Shown: piece after piece, positions 18,607 through 27,127 of the stretch
How positions within the stretch are numbered: the first letter of the stretch is position 1
How the letters are laid out: each line of letters begins with the position of its first letter
NCBI RefSeq assembly: GCF_001425835.1
Contig: NZ_LMDP01000003.1
Coordinates: 566,001-630,000, forward strand
DNA length: 64,000 bases
From: Afipia sp. Root123D2
GTDB lineage: Bacteria; Pseudomonadota; Alphaproteobacteria; Rhizobiales; Xanthobacteraceae
Direction: 5' to 3'
Made by a program: the position numbers and the translations under genes
The notes under the pieces: generated by a model
Told to the model about the DNA's origin: nothing
Seen by the model: the letters and a program-made list of their open reading frames with translations, nothing else
The model's database searches: none

Positions 18607-19306
18607 CGTCGGAATCCAGTGGCGTCGCGTTGCGCCCGCGTAGCACGATGTCGAAACGATAGCACAGCGCCCAGTCCGGCCTGGTGTTTTCGAGATCGAA
18701 GCTCGACACCATTCGCATCCGCGCCTTCTCGTCCGGCACCGAATTGAAGATCGGATCGTAAGCGAACAGCGGATCGCCGGGGAAGTACATCTGCGTCACG
18801 ATGCGCGAAATGAACGAATAGCCGAACACCGAGAAATGGATGTGGGCCGGCCGCCACGCATTGTAATGGTTGCCCCAGGGGTAGGCGCCGGGCTTGACGG
18901 TAATGAACTTGTAGTAGCCCTCGGCATCGGTCTGGGCGCGGCCGGCGCCGGTGAAGTTCGGATCGAGCGGCGCGGGATGCTGATCGCCGACATGAATGTA
19001 GCGGCCGCAGGCATTGGCCTGCCAGATCTCGACAAGCGTATTGGGCACGCCGCGTCCGTCCTCGTCGCGCACATGACCGTGGACGATGATGCGCTCGCCG
19101 AGTGGTTCGCCCTTGTGCTGGATCGTCAGATCGTGATCGTGCTCGCGCACGGTTTCATGGCCGTATACCGGTCCGGTCAATTCGGACAGGGTGTGCGGCA
19201 TCACTATCAGCGGTTTGGACGGCGCGCGCTTGATCGTGCTCTTGTAGTCGGGTGACAGGCGGGGCGCGTGAGCGGCATTGCTGTCGCGCGGATAGATCAG
19301 GGTCAT
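18599..19306 (-). CDS. pcaH: protocatechuate 3,4-dioxygenase beta subunit
   Basis: Catalytic subunit, 235 aa. The four ferric-iron ligands can be read as Y103, Y142, H155 and H157; the spacing (39 residues between the Tyr, 13 from Tyr to His, HxH) matches the Pseudomonas enzyme. The N-terminal PCDO_beta-type extension (YPRDSNAAHAPRLSPDYKST) is present. In order pcaF-pcaH-pcaG on the minus strand, giving ring cleavage next to the terminal thiolase of the beta-ketoadipate pathway. Confidence 0.96.
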   Translation of the reverse strand: MTLIYPRDSNAAHAPRLSPDYKSTIKRAPSKPLIVMPHTLSELTGPVYGHETVREHDHDLTIQHKGEPLGERIIVHGHVRDEDGRGVPNTLVEIWQANACGRYIHVGDQHPAPLDPNFTGAGRAQTDAEGYYKFITVKPGAYPWGNHYNAWRPAHIHFSVFGYSFISRIVTQMYFPGDPLFAYDPIFNSVPDEKARMRMVSSFDLENTRPDWALCYRFDIVLRGRNATPLDSDDD

Positions 19307-19351
19307 CTTTGCATCTGCCTCTCCGCTTCAGCGCTCCGCTTTATTGGCGCC

Positions 19352-20560
19352 TCAGTTCACTTTCTCGATCGCCACCGCGACGCCCTGCCCGACGCCGACA
19401 CACAACGTCGCCAGCGCCAGTTTGCCGCCGCGCGCTTCCAGCCCGTGCACCGCGGTCAACGCCAGCCGCGCACCGCTCATGCCGAGCGGATGCCCGAGCG
19501 CGATCGCACCGCCGTGCGGGTTGACGAAATCGGCATCTTCCTTGACGCCGAGCTGGCGCAACACGGCAATACCCTGCGAGGCGAAAGCTTCATTGAGCTC
19601 GATCAAATCGAAGTCGCTGATCTTGAGGCCGAGACGCTCCAACAGCTTCTTCGTCGCCGGTACCGGACCGATGCCCATGATGCGCGGCGGCACCCCAGCC
19701 GACGCCATGCCGAGAATTTTCGCCCGCGGGGTCAGGCCATGCTTCCTGACCGCCTCTTCCGAGGCGAGAATGAGAGCGGCCGCGCCGTCATTGACGCCGG
19801 AGGCATTGCCGGCCGTCACCGTACCGTTGCCGCGCACGATCGGCTTGAGCTTGGCAAGACCTTCGAACGTGGTGTCCGGACGCGGATGTTCGTCCGCATC
19901 CACCGTGATGGGACCCTTCTTGCCGCCGGGTGCAGAAACCGGCACGATCTCCTCGGCGAAGTAGCCCGAGGCCATCGCCTTGCCGGCGCGCTGCTGCGAG
20001 CGGATTGCGAACGCGTCCTGATCGGCACGCGAGATCTGGAATTCCTCCGCAACATTCTCACCGGTTTCCGGCATCGAATCGACGCCATATTGCTGCTTCA
20101 GCAGCGGATTGATGAATCGCCAGCCGATGGTGGTGTCGAAGGTCTCGAAGGTGCGCTGGAACGGCACCGACGCCTTACCGGTGACAAAAGGAGCACGCGT
20201 CATCGACTCCACACCGCCGGCGATGGCGAAATCGACCTCGCCGGCACGGATCGAGCGCGCCACGCCGCCGACCGCATCGAGCCCCGAGGCGCACAGCCGG
20301 TTCACAGTCATGCCAGGAATCGACTCCGGCAGGCCGGCCAGCAGCAGCGCCATGCGCGCGACGTTGCGATTATCCTCGCCGGCCTGATTGGCGCAGCCGT
20401 ATGAGACTTCCTCGAGCGCGTCCCAATCTACCTTGGGATTGCGCGCCATCAGGGCCTTCAGGGGCGCTGCGCCGAGATCGTCCGCGCGAACATTGGCCAG
20501 CGAGCCGCCGAAACGGCCGATCGGGGTACGCACGGCGTCGCAAATGAAAACATCACGCAT
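19352..20560 (-). CDS. pcaF: 3-oxoadipyl-CoA thiolase
   Basis: Cleaves beta-ketoadipyl-CoA to succinyl-CoA and acetyl-CoA, the last step of protocatechuate degradation. It is 402 aa, starting MRDVFICDAVRTPIGRFGG, which is characteristic of PcaF/PaaJ rather than PhaA. The active Cys is in NRLCASGLDAV, His in GHPLGMSG and Cys in LCVGVGQG. GGGAG precedes the start. First gene of the pcaFHG unit; no pcaIJ, pcaB or regulator lies in the window. Divergent from mutS. Confidence 0.93.
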   Translation of the reverse strand: MRDVFICDAVRTPIGRFGGSLANVRADDLGAAPLKALMARNPKVDWDALEEVSYGCANQAGEDNRNVARMALLLAGLPESIPGMTVNRLCASGLDAVGGVARSIRAGEVDFAIAGGVESMTRAPFVTGKASVPFQRTFETFDTTIGWRFINPLLKQQYGVDSMPETGENVAEEFQISRADQDAFAIRSQQRAGKAMASGYFAEEIVPVSAPGGKKGPITVDADEHPRPDTTFEGLAKLKPIVRGNGTVTAGNASGVNDGAAALILASEEAVRKHGLTPRAKILGMASAGVPPRIMGIGPVPATKKLLERLGLKISDFDLIELNEAFASQGIAVLRQLGVKEDADFVNPHGGAIALGHPLGMSGARLALTAVHGLEARGGKLALATLCVGVGQGVAVAIEKVN

Positions 20561-20796
20561 CTTGTTTCTCCCTGACCAAGGCCGGTCGCATCTCTGACAA
20601 CGATGAGGCTGAGTTTTAGGAAGCGGTATCGGCGGCGTCAAATCCTCGCTGCACGCGCAGCACCGCGAATCCGGCTGCCCGATATGCAGCCTCATTGGCC
20701 CGGAGTTTCGCCTGTCGGAAACGGCCTGCGGAAAACCCGGATAACCGGGGCTACCGGGTGTGATTGCGCTGCAAAACTTTGCTAGCGTGCCGCGCC

Positions 20797-23535
20797 ATGA
20801 CAATCCATTCGACGCCACCTGCACCGACCGACACCCCGGCACCCGAGCCGGAGGTGAACGGCCGCGTGACGCCGATGATGGAACAGTACCTTGAGATCAA
20901 GGCCGCCAATCCCGGCCTGCTGCTATTCTACCGGATGGGCGATTTCTACGAGCTGTTCTTCGAGGACGCCGAAACCGCATCGCGCGCGCTTGGCATCATG
21001 CTGACCAAGCGTGGCAAGCACCTTGGGCAGGACATCCCGATGTGCGGCGTTCCCGTGGAGAAATCCGACGACTATCTGCACCGGCTGATCGCACTTGGTC
21101 ATCGCGTCGCAGTCTGCGAGCAGATGGAAGACCCGGCCGCCGCCCGAAAGCGCGGCAACAAGAGCGTCGTGCGACGCGACGTCGTCCGGCTGGTGACACC
21201 GGGCACGCTGACCGAAGACACGCTGCTCGACCCCAAGGCCAACAATTACCTGATGGCGATTGCACGGGCGCGGGCCTCATCGAGCGGCGAGGACCGGATC
21301 GGCCTCGCCTGGATCGATATTTCGACCTCGGAGTTCACCGCCACCGAATGCAGCGCCGGCGAATTGTCGGCAACGCTGGCTCGCATCAACCCCAACGAAG
21401 TGATCGTCACTGACGCATTGTTCAGCGATCCTGACCTTGGGCCGCTTCTGCGCGAACTGCCGTCGGTGACGCCGCTGACCCGCGACGTGTTCGACGGCGC
21501 TACGGCCGAACGCAGGTTGTGCGATTATTTCGCGGTAGCGACGATGGACGGCTTCGGCACGCTGTCGCGGCTGGAGGCGACCGCTGCAGCTGCGGCCGTG
21601 ACCTATATCGACCGCACCCAGGTCGGCAAGCGTCCGCCACTGTCGCCGCCGTCGCGCGAAGCCATCGGCGCGACGATGGCGATCGATCCGGCAACGCGCG
21701 CCAATCTTGAACTAACGCGCACGCTGTCCGGCGAACGGCGCGGTTCACTGCTCGATGCCATCGACTCGACCGTGACGGCTGCGGGATCGCGCCTGCTGGC
21801 ACGCCGCCTCGCCGCGCCGTTGACTGAGACGGCAGCGATTGCGCGGCGGCTGGACGCCATCGCGACCTTCGTCGATGACAGCGCGGCACGCGAGGATCTG
21901 CGCGGCTTCCTGCGCGGTGCGCCGGACATGTCGCGCGCGCTGGCGCGGCTGTCGGTCGGACGCGGCGGGCCGCGCGATCTTGCTGGCCTGCGCGACGGCA
22001 TCGTTGCCGCCGACGCCGCGCTGGCGCGATTGTCGCAGATCGAAAACCTGCCGCTCGATATTCTCGCCGCGATGGACGCATTGCGGCGCCCCTCGCGCGA
22101 TCTCACCCAGGAACTGTCCCGCGCCCTGGCCGACGATCTGCCGCTGTTCAAGCGCGACGGCGGCTTCGTCCGCCAGAACTATCACGCCGCGCTGGACGAG
22201 ACGCGCTCGCTGCGCGACGCCTCGCGCCTCGTGGTTGCGGCGATGCAGGCGCGCTACGCCGACGACACCGGCATCAAGGCGCTCAAGATCCGCCACAACA
22301 ACGTGCTCGGCTATTTCGTCGAAGTGACGGCGCAGCACGGCGACAAGCTGATGGCGCCTCCTCTGAACGCGACCTTCATCCATCGCCAGACGCTGGCCGG
22401 TCAGGTGCGCTTCACCACCACCGAACTCGGCGAAACCGAAGCCAAGATCGCCAATGCCGGGGACCGCGCGCTCGGCCTCGAACTCGAAATCTTCGACAAG
22501 CTGTGCGAACAGGCGATGGCCGCGAGCGACGATTTGCGTGCGGCTGCCCACGCGTTCGCGTTCCTCGATGTCGCGACTGCGCTTGCCAAACTCGCCGTCG
22601 ACGAAAATTACGTACGACCCGATGTCGACGATTCGCTGGCGTTTGCCATCGATGGCGGTCGGCATCCGGTCGTCGAACAGGCCCTCAAGCGCAAGGGCGA
22701 ACCATTCATCGCCAACGCCTGCGATCTCTCGCCCGGACCGGGACAGGCTTCAGGCCAGATCTGGCTGCTGACCGGCCCGAACATGGCGGGTAAATCGACT
22801 TTCCTGCGCCAGAACGCGCTGATCGCATTGATGGCGCAAACGGGCAGTTACGTGCCAGCGAAAAATGCGCGCATCGGCGTGATCGACCGGCTGTTCTCGC
22901 GCGTCGGCGCGGCAGATGACCTCGCTCGCGGACGCTCGACCTTCATGGTTGAAATGGTCGAGACCGCCGCGATTCTCAATCAGGCCGGCGAACGCGCACT
23001 CGTCATTCTCGACGAGATCGGCCGTGGCACCGCGACCTTCGACGGTCTGTCAATTGCATGGGCATCGATCGAGCATCTGCACGAAAGCAACAAGTGCCGC
23101 GCGCTGTTCGCGACGCATTATCACGAACTCACAGCGCTGTCGGCGAAGCTGCCCCGCCTGTTCAACGCCACCGTGCGCGTCAAGGAATGGCAGGGCGACG
23201 TCGTGTTCCTGCACGAAGTGCTGCCCGGCTCGGCCGACCGCTCTTACGGAATTCAGGTGGCAAAGCTCGCCGGCCTGCCAACGCCGGTGATCGCGCGGGC
23301 GAAATCGGTACTGGCGAAACTCGAAGCGCAGGATCGTGGATCGACAGCCCGCGCGCTGGTGGATGACCTGCCGCTGTTCGCGGTGCCGTCGCGCGCTGCC
23401 GCCGAACCGCAGCCGCCAACTGAGGCGGAGCTGCTGATGGACGCGCTGAACGCGATCCATCCCGACGAACTGTCGCCGCGCGAGGCGCTCGACGCGCTTT
23501 ATGCGCTGAAGGCGAAGCTGCCGAAGACCACCTAG
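20797..23535 (+). CDS. mutS: DNA mismatch repair protein MutS
   Basis: Recognises mismatches and recruits MutL. It is 912 aa, the usual length for alphaproteobacteria. The mismatch-binding motif [11 protein letters not shown] lies near residue 45 (Phe stacks at the mismatch), connector and lever domains run to about 600, and the ATPase has Walker [10 protein letters not shown] at 660-667, Walker B near [11 protein letters not shown], and the FATHYHEL signature. ATG 20797 was chosen; an 11-codon upstream extension is unlikely. Confidence 0.97.
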   Translation: MTIHSTPPAPTDTPAPEPEVNGRVTPMMEQYLEIKAANPGLLLFYRMGDFYELFFEDAETASRALGIMLTKRGKHLGQDIPMCGVPVEKSDDYLHRLIALGHRVAVCEQMEDPAAARKRGNKSVVRRDVVRLVTPGTLTEDTLLDPKANNYLMAIARARASSSGEDRIGLAWIDISTSEFTATECSAGELSATLARINPNEVIVTDALFSDPDLGPLLRELPSVTPLTRDVFDGATAERRLCDYFAVATMDGFGTLSRLEATAAAAAVTYIDRTQVGKRPPLSPPSREAIGATMAIDPATRANLELTRTLSGERRGSLLDAIDSTVTAAGSRLLARRLAAPLTETAAIARRLDAIATFVDDSAAREDLRGFLRGAPDMSRALARLSVGRGGPRDLAGLRDGIVAADAALARLSQIENLPLDILAAMDALRRPSRDLTQELSRALADDLPLFKRDGGFVRQNYHAALDETRSLRDASRLVVAAMQARYADDTGIKALKIRHNNVLGYFVEVTAQHGDKLMAPPLNATFIHRQTLAGQVRFTTTELGETEAKIANAGDRALGLELEIFDKLCEQAMAASDDLRAAAHAFAFLDVATALAKLAVDENYVRPDVDDSLAFAIDGGRHPVVEQALKRKGEPFIANACDLSPGPGQASGQIWLLTGPNMAGKSTFLRQNALIALMAQTGSYVPAKNARIGVIDRLFSRVGAADDLARGRSTFMVEMVETAAILNQAGERALVILDEIGRGTATFDGLSIAWASIEHLHESNKCRALFATHYHELTALSAKLPRLFNATVRVKEWQGDVVFLHEVLPGSADRSYGIQVAKLAGLPTPVIARAKSVLAKLEAQDRGSTARALVDDLPLFAVPSRAAAEPQPPTEAELLMDALNAIHPDELSPREALDALYALKAKLPKTT

Positions 23536-23541
23536 CTCGCG

Positions 23542-24054
23542 TTAGGTCCTGTGCAGCGACACGTTCACTTTGGGGCCGTTCCTGATGGTCTGGTAGACCA
23601 CGCAATACCGCTCGGTGAGTTTCAGAAGCTGATCGAGCTTCTCCTGCGGCGCGTCGGTATCGACATCAAAACGCAGGCGAATTTCCGCAAATCCGACCGG
23701 CGCTTCCTTGTCGACACCGAGCGTGCCACGAAAATCGAGATCGCCTTCGGCACTGACCTGCCCGGATTTGAGCGGCACCTCGATCGCGGTCGCAACCGAT
23801 TTCAGCGTGACGCCGGCGCAGGCGACCAGCGCCTCGAGCAGCATATCGCCGGAGCACAGTTCGAGCCCCGAACCGCCGGTGGCTGGGTGAAGTCCCGCAA
23901 CGGCTGCGGCAGCGCGGCCGGTTTCGACCTTGCAGGAAAGGCCCTCGCTCTCCAGCGACCCTTTCGCCTTCAGCGTGATGAAGGCGGCCTTCGGATCTTC
24001 CTTGTAGCGGCTCTTGATCGGAGCCTGCATCGCGCGCAGTTCGGCCGAGTCCAT
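23542..24054 (-). CDS. OsmC family protein
   Basis: 170 aa, probable thiol-dependent peroxidase of the OsmC/Ohr fold. The two candidate redox cysteines are in MLLEALVACAGVTL and ERYCVVYQTI. Start at ATG 24054 because GGAG sits six bases ahead; an ATG four codons upstream overlaps that ribosome site. Convergent with mutS, six bases apart. The substrate is not deducible; OsmC proteins generally reduce organic hydroperoxides. Confidence 0.88.
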   Translation of the reverse strand: MDSAELRAMQAPIKSRYKEDPKAAFITLKAKGSLESEGLSCKVETGRAAAAVAGLHPATGGSGLELCSGDMLLEALVACAGVTLKSVATAIEVPLKSGQVSAEGDLDFRGTLGVDKEAPVGFAEIRLRFDVDTDAPQEKLDQLLKLTERYCVVYQTIRNGPKVNVSLHRT

Positions 24055-24111
24055 GTCACTCTCCATTTCGACAACACCAGCATCAACCCTGCCGGTCGCG
24101 GTTCATTCCGC

Positions 24112-24894
24112 TTATATGCCCTCGCCCACCGTCAGCAAGTCATTCATCGGACGGCGGACGCCGCGATCGAGCGAACGATCCAGCGACGCCAGCACCTGAT
24201 GCTTGACGATCTCGAACGCCGGCGAGGCACGATCGCGCGGACGGGTCAGATCGACCCGGATTTCCTCGAACAATCGTCCCGGCCGCGGCCGCATCACCAC
24301 GATCCGGTCCGCGAGTACCACGGCTTCATCGACATCATGAGTGACGAGGATCAGCGTGGGACGGGTGTCGGCCCACAAGTCGAGCAGATGGTCCTGCAAA
24401 TCAGTCCGCGTAAAGGCATCGAGTGCCGAGAACGGCTCGTCGAGCAGCAGCACTTCGGGACGCGGCACCAACGCGCGGGCAATGGCGACACGCTGCGCCT
24501 GCCCGCCGGACAGTTCGCGCGGCCAGGCCTCGGCCTTATCCGGCAACCCGACACGCAACAGCGCGCGGGCGACCCTGTCCGCGCGCTCCGCTGGCGGCAA
24601 ACCGGAAAGCCCGAACCCGATATTGTCCGCGACGGTCAGCCACGGCAGCAATCGCGGTTCCTGAAAGATGATGCCGATCTTTTCGTGAGGCGCAGTGATG
24701 GCGGCGCCGTCCAGCGAGATACTGCCCGTTGTCACGCGATCGAGGCCGGAGATTGCGCGCAGCAAGGTCGACTTGCCGCATCCCGACCCCCCGATGATCG
24801 CAACGATCTCGCCGGGCTGGACGCGCGCGGAAAATCCCTCCAGCGCGTTGACGCCGTTGGGATAGATCTTGCCGACACGATCGAGCGCAAGCAT
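24112..24894 (-). CDS. ssuB: ABC transporter ATP-binding protein, sulfonate type (SsuB-like)
   Basis: 260 aa cytoplasmic ATPase. Walker A is GGSGCGKST, the Q-loop lies in FQEPRLLPWL, the signature is LSGGQAQR, Walker B is LLLDEPFSALD and the H-loop is VTHDVDEAV. The start overlaps the permease stop in a TGATG. It forms ssuA-ssuC-ssuB with the two upstream genes. Nitrate, taurine and sulfonate importers share this architecture, so the substrate is inferred from the binding protein only. Confidence 0.85.
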   Translation of the reverse strand: MLALDRVGKIYPNGVNALEGFSARVQPGEIVAIIGGSGCGKSTLLRAISGLDRVTTGSISLDGAAITAPHEKIGIIFQEPRLLPWLTVADNIGFGLSGLPPAERADRVARALLRVGLPDKAEAWPRELSGGQAQRVAIARALVPRPEVLLLDEPFSALDAFTRTDLQDHLLDLWADTRPTLILVTHDVDEAVVLADRIVVMRPRPGRLFEEIRVDLTRPRDRASPAFEIVKHQVLASLDRSLDRGVRRPMNDLLTVGEGI

Positions 24895-25730
24895 CAGCTC
24901 TTGTCTCCGTGCGTGCTGAACGAATCCTGCCAGCGCAACAGCGGCGCCGTCGCAAGCTGGATCAGCCAGTCGGTGGTTTTGCCGAGGATCGCAAACACGA
25001 TGATCGCAGCCATGATCTGGGCGGGCTTGCCGAGTTGCTGACCGTCGATCAGCAGATAGCCGAGGCCTTGCGATGCGCCCATGAATTCGGCGGCAACCAC
25101 GAACATCCAGCCAAGACCGAGGCCGGAGCGCAGCGACACGACGTATTCCGGCAGCACCGCAGGCAGGAAGATGCGGCGGATCATCGCCGGTCCGCTGAGC
25201 CGGAAGATGCGGCCGACCTCGACGACCTTGCGGTCCACCGACAGGATCGCGCCCATGACGCCGAGATAGATTGGAAAGAACACGCCGACCGCGATCAGCG
25301 CCACCTTCGACATTTCGAAAATACCGAGCCACAGAATGAACAGCGGCACCCACGCGATCGATGGGATCGCGCGCAATGCCTGCAGCGTCGGATCGAGCAG
25401 CCGCGCCGCCAGTTGCCAATAGCCGCAGATCGCGCCGAACAGCGTCCCGGCAACGACGCCCAGTCCGAAGCCGGCGCCGACGCGCCATAGCGTGATCAGG
25501 ATGTGCCGGCTCAACTCACCGCTTGTGCCGAGTTCGGTCAATGTCCTGTAGATTTCACTCGGCGGCGGCACCAGCCGGCCATTGGAAAAGCCAAGGCGCA
25601 CCGCCAATTCCCACACCACCGCGAGACCAAGCGGCAGCAACAGCCCAAGCGCAGGCCGGACGAACCGCCGTGCGCGGTTTCCCGGGAGCGCCCTGGTCGC
25701 TGGTGCAGTCGTCTCAAGTGTCATGGACAT
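24894..25730 (-). CDS. ssuC: ABC transporter permease, sulfonate type (SsuC-like)
   Basis: 278 aa inner-membrane permease, about six membrane segments. The binding-protein-dependent transport signature EFMGASQGLGYLLIDGQQL lies near 215-235. The N-terminal tail is Arg-rich. ATGs at 25730 and 25724 are both possible starts. Coupled to the ATPase gene by a one-base overlap, and 122 bases downstream of the binding-protein gene. Confidence 0.87.
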   Translation of the reverse strand: MSMTLETTAPATRALPGNRARRFVRPALGLLLPLGLAVVWELAVRLGFSNGRLVPPPSEIYRTLTELGTSGELSRHILITLWRVGAGFGLGVVAGTLFGAICGYWQLAARLLDPTLQALRAIPSIAWVPLFILWLGIFEMSKVALIAVGVFFPIYLGVMGAILSVDRKVVEVGRIFRLSGPAMIRRIFLPAVLPEYVVSLRSGLGLGWMFVVAAEFMGASQGLGYLLIDGQQLGKPAQIMAAIIVFAILGKTTDWLIQLATAPLLRWQDSFSTHGDKS

Positions 25731-25852
25731 AGCTAAAACGCCCGTCGGCCGGAAAATGCAAGCCGCGGATCGGCGGCGTCGAGATCAAACGAACGGCCCA
25801 CAGGCAATCGCCATGTGGGCCGAAACACGTTCACCGTGGGACGGCGCCCGGA

Positions 25853-26827
25853 TCAGTTGGTCGGTAGCGGCACCTGATCGTCGACCAGCGAATCCAGCGC
25901 AGCCTTGACGTCGACGTCCTTCTTGATGACGCCCGCCTGCTGGAGCGCAAGACCAGCCGCGAGAATCGAGTCACGCTGCGGCGCGCCGATGCGGTTATGC
26001 GTAAGCTCGGTGCGCTCCTTGAGCTGCTTGTCGACGACAGCGTCCGGCAGCTTGGTGACGGCGATGAAGGTGTGCTTGAGTTCATCGTAGTGCGTGAGCG
26101 AATACTTGCGCGCTTCCTCGTAGACCGCGAGCACACGGCGCACCAGATCGGGATGATCCTTCAGGAACTCCTCGCGAACGTTCAGGATGCCCCAGGTGTT
26201 GGCTTCAGGCTTGCGATAGAACAGCTTTGCACCGTCCTCGAGTTCGGCCTGCGCCATCATCGGATCGAGCCCGGCCCACGCATCGACGTCGCCACGAATG
26301 AGCGCGGTCTTGCCATCGGGATGCTGCAATAGCACCGGCGTGATGTCCTTTTCGGTCAGTCCGGCATCGAGCAACGCACGCACGAGGAAAATGTGCGGAT
26401 CGGTGCCGCGCGTTACCGCGACGCGCTTGCCCTTGAGATCGGCGACCTTGGTGATCTTGGAATCCTTGGTCGTAACCAGCGCGGTCCATTCGGGACGCGA
26501 ATAGACATAGATCGATTTGATCGGATTGCCGTTGATCTTCGCCACCAGCGCGGCCGAACCCGCAGTCGAGCCGAAATCGATCGAGCCGGCGTTGAGGAAT
26601 TCGAGCGCCTTGTTGGACCCCGCCGACTGCACCCAGACGATCTTGATCCCGTCCTTGGCGAATTCCTTTTCGAGCAGGCCCTTATCCTTCAGGACCATCG
26701 ACACCGGGTTGTAGGTCGCCCAATCGATCGCGATCTGTTTTGGTTTTTCGGTAGCGGCAAACGCGCCCGGCGCGAACAGAACGCTGGCAACGATGACGGC
26801 AAACGCGTGCCGTGAGATCGAAAACAT
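25853..26827 (-). CDS. ssuA: ABC transporter substrate-binding protein, aliphatic sulfonate type
   Basis: Periplasmic binding protein, 324 aa from MFSISRHAFAVIVASVLFAPGAFA, a clear cleavable signal peptide; GGAG precedes it. The NMT1/SsuA fold is indicated by DWATYNPVSMVLKDKG, NAGSIDFGSTAGSAAL and GKRVAVTRGTDPH. First gene of the operon. No ssuD/ssuE monooxygenase is nearby, so desulfonation would need genes elsewhere. The substrate assignment is family-level. Confidence 0.82.
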   Translation of the reverse strand: MFSISRHAFAVIVASVLFAPGAFAATEKPKQIAIDWATYNPVSMVLKDKGLLEKEFAKDGIKIVWVQSAGSNKALEFLNAGSIDFGSTAGSAALVAKINGNPIKSIYVYSRPEWTALVTTKDSKITKVADLKGKRVAVTRGTDPHIFLVRALLDAGLTEKDITPVLLQHPDGKTALIRGDVDAWAGLDPMMAQAELEDGAKLFYRKPEANTWGILNVREEFLKDHPDLVRRVLAVYEEARKYSLTHYDELKHTFIAVTKLPDAVVDKQLKERTELTHNRIGAPQRDSILAAGLALQQAGVIKKDVDVKAALDSLVDDQVPLPTN

Positions 26828-27127
26828 GATGCACTTCTCCGTGAGATAAATGGTCGATGCCGCGTTCCCGTCGTCGCGAGTCCGGCCAGCAGGTTGAGAT
26901 AAAATCCGTTGTCGCGGCAAAGCCCCCAAGCCTCGGACGCCGCGCGATACAGCAAATTACTCACGCAATTTCAGTAAGTTAGACAACCGAGTCAACGAGA
27001 AAATAGTTGCTTAAACGAACGCCGGCGCAGCACGGAATTGCCGGTAAGCCGGGCAAGTCAGCAGGGATGTTCCAAGCCGCCGACAATCCCTCGTGACACC
27101 GCGTTGGCAGTCCGATATCCGGTTGTC
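26828..27127. other. intergenic region between ssuA and glnD
   Basis: 300 bases between divergent genes. A markedly AT-rich patch at about 26950-27015 (for example AATTTCAGTAAGTTAGACAA) is a likely promoter zone for the ssu operon and/or glnD. No clear -35/-10 pair, operator or RNA was identified. Confidence 0.5.
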
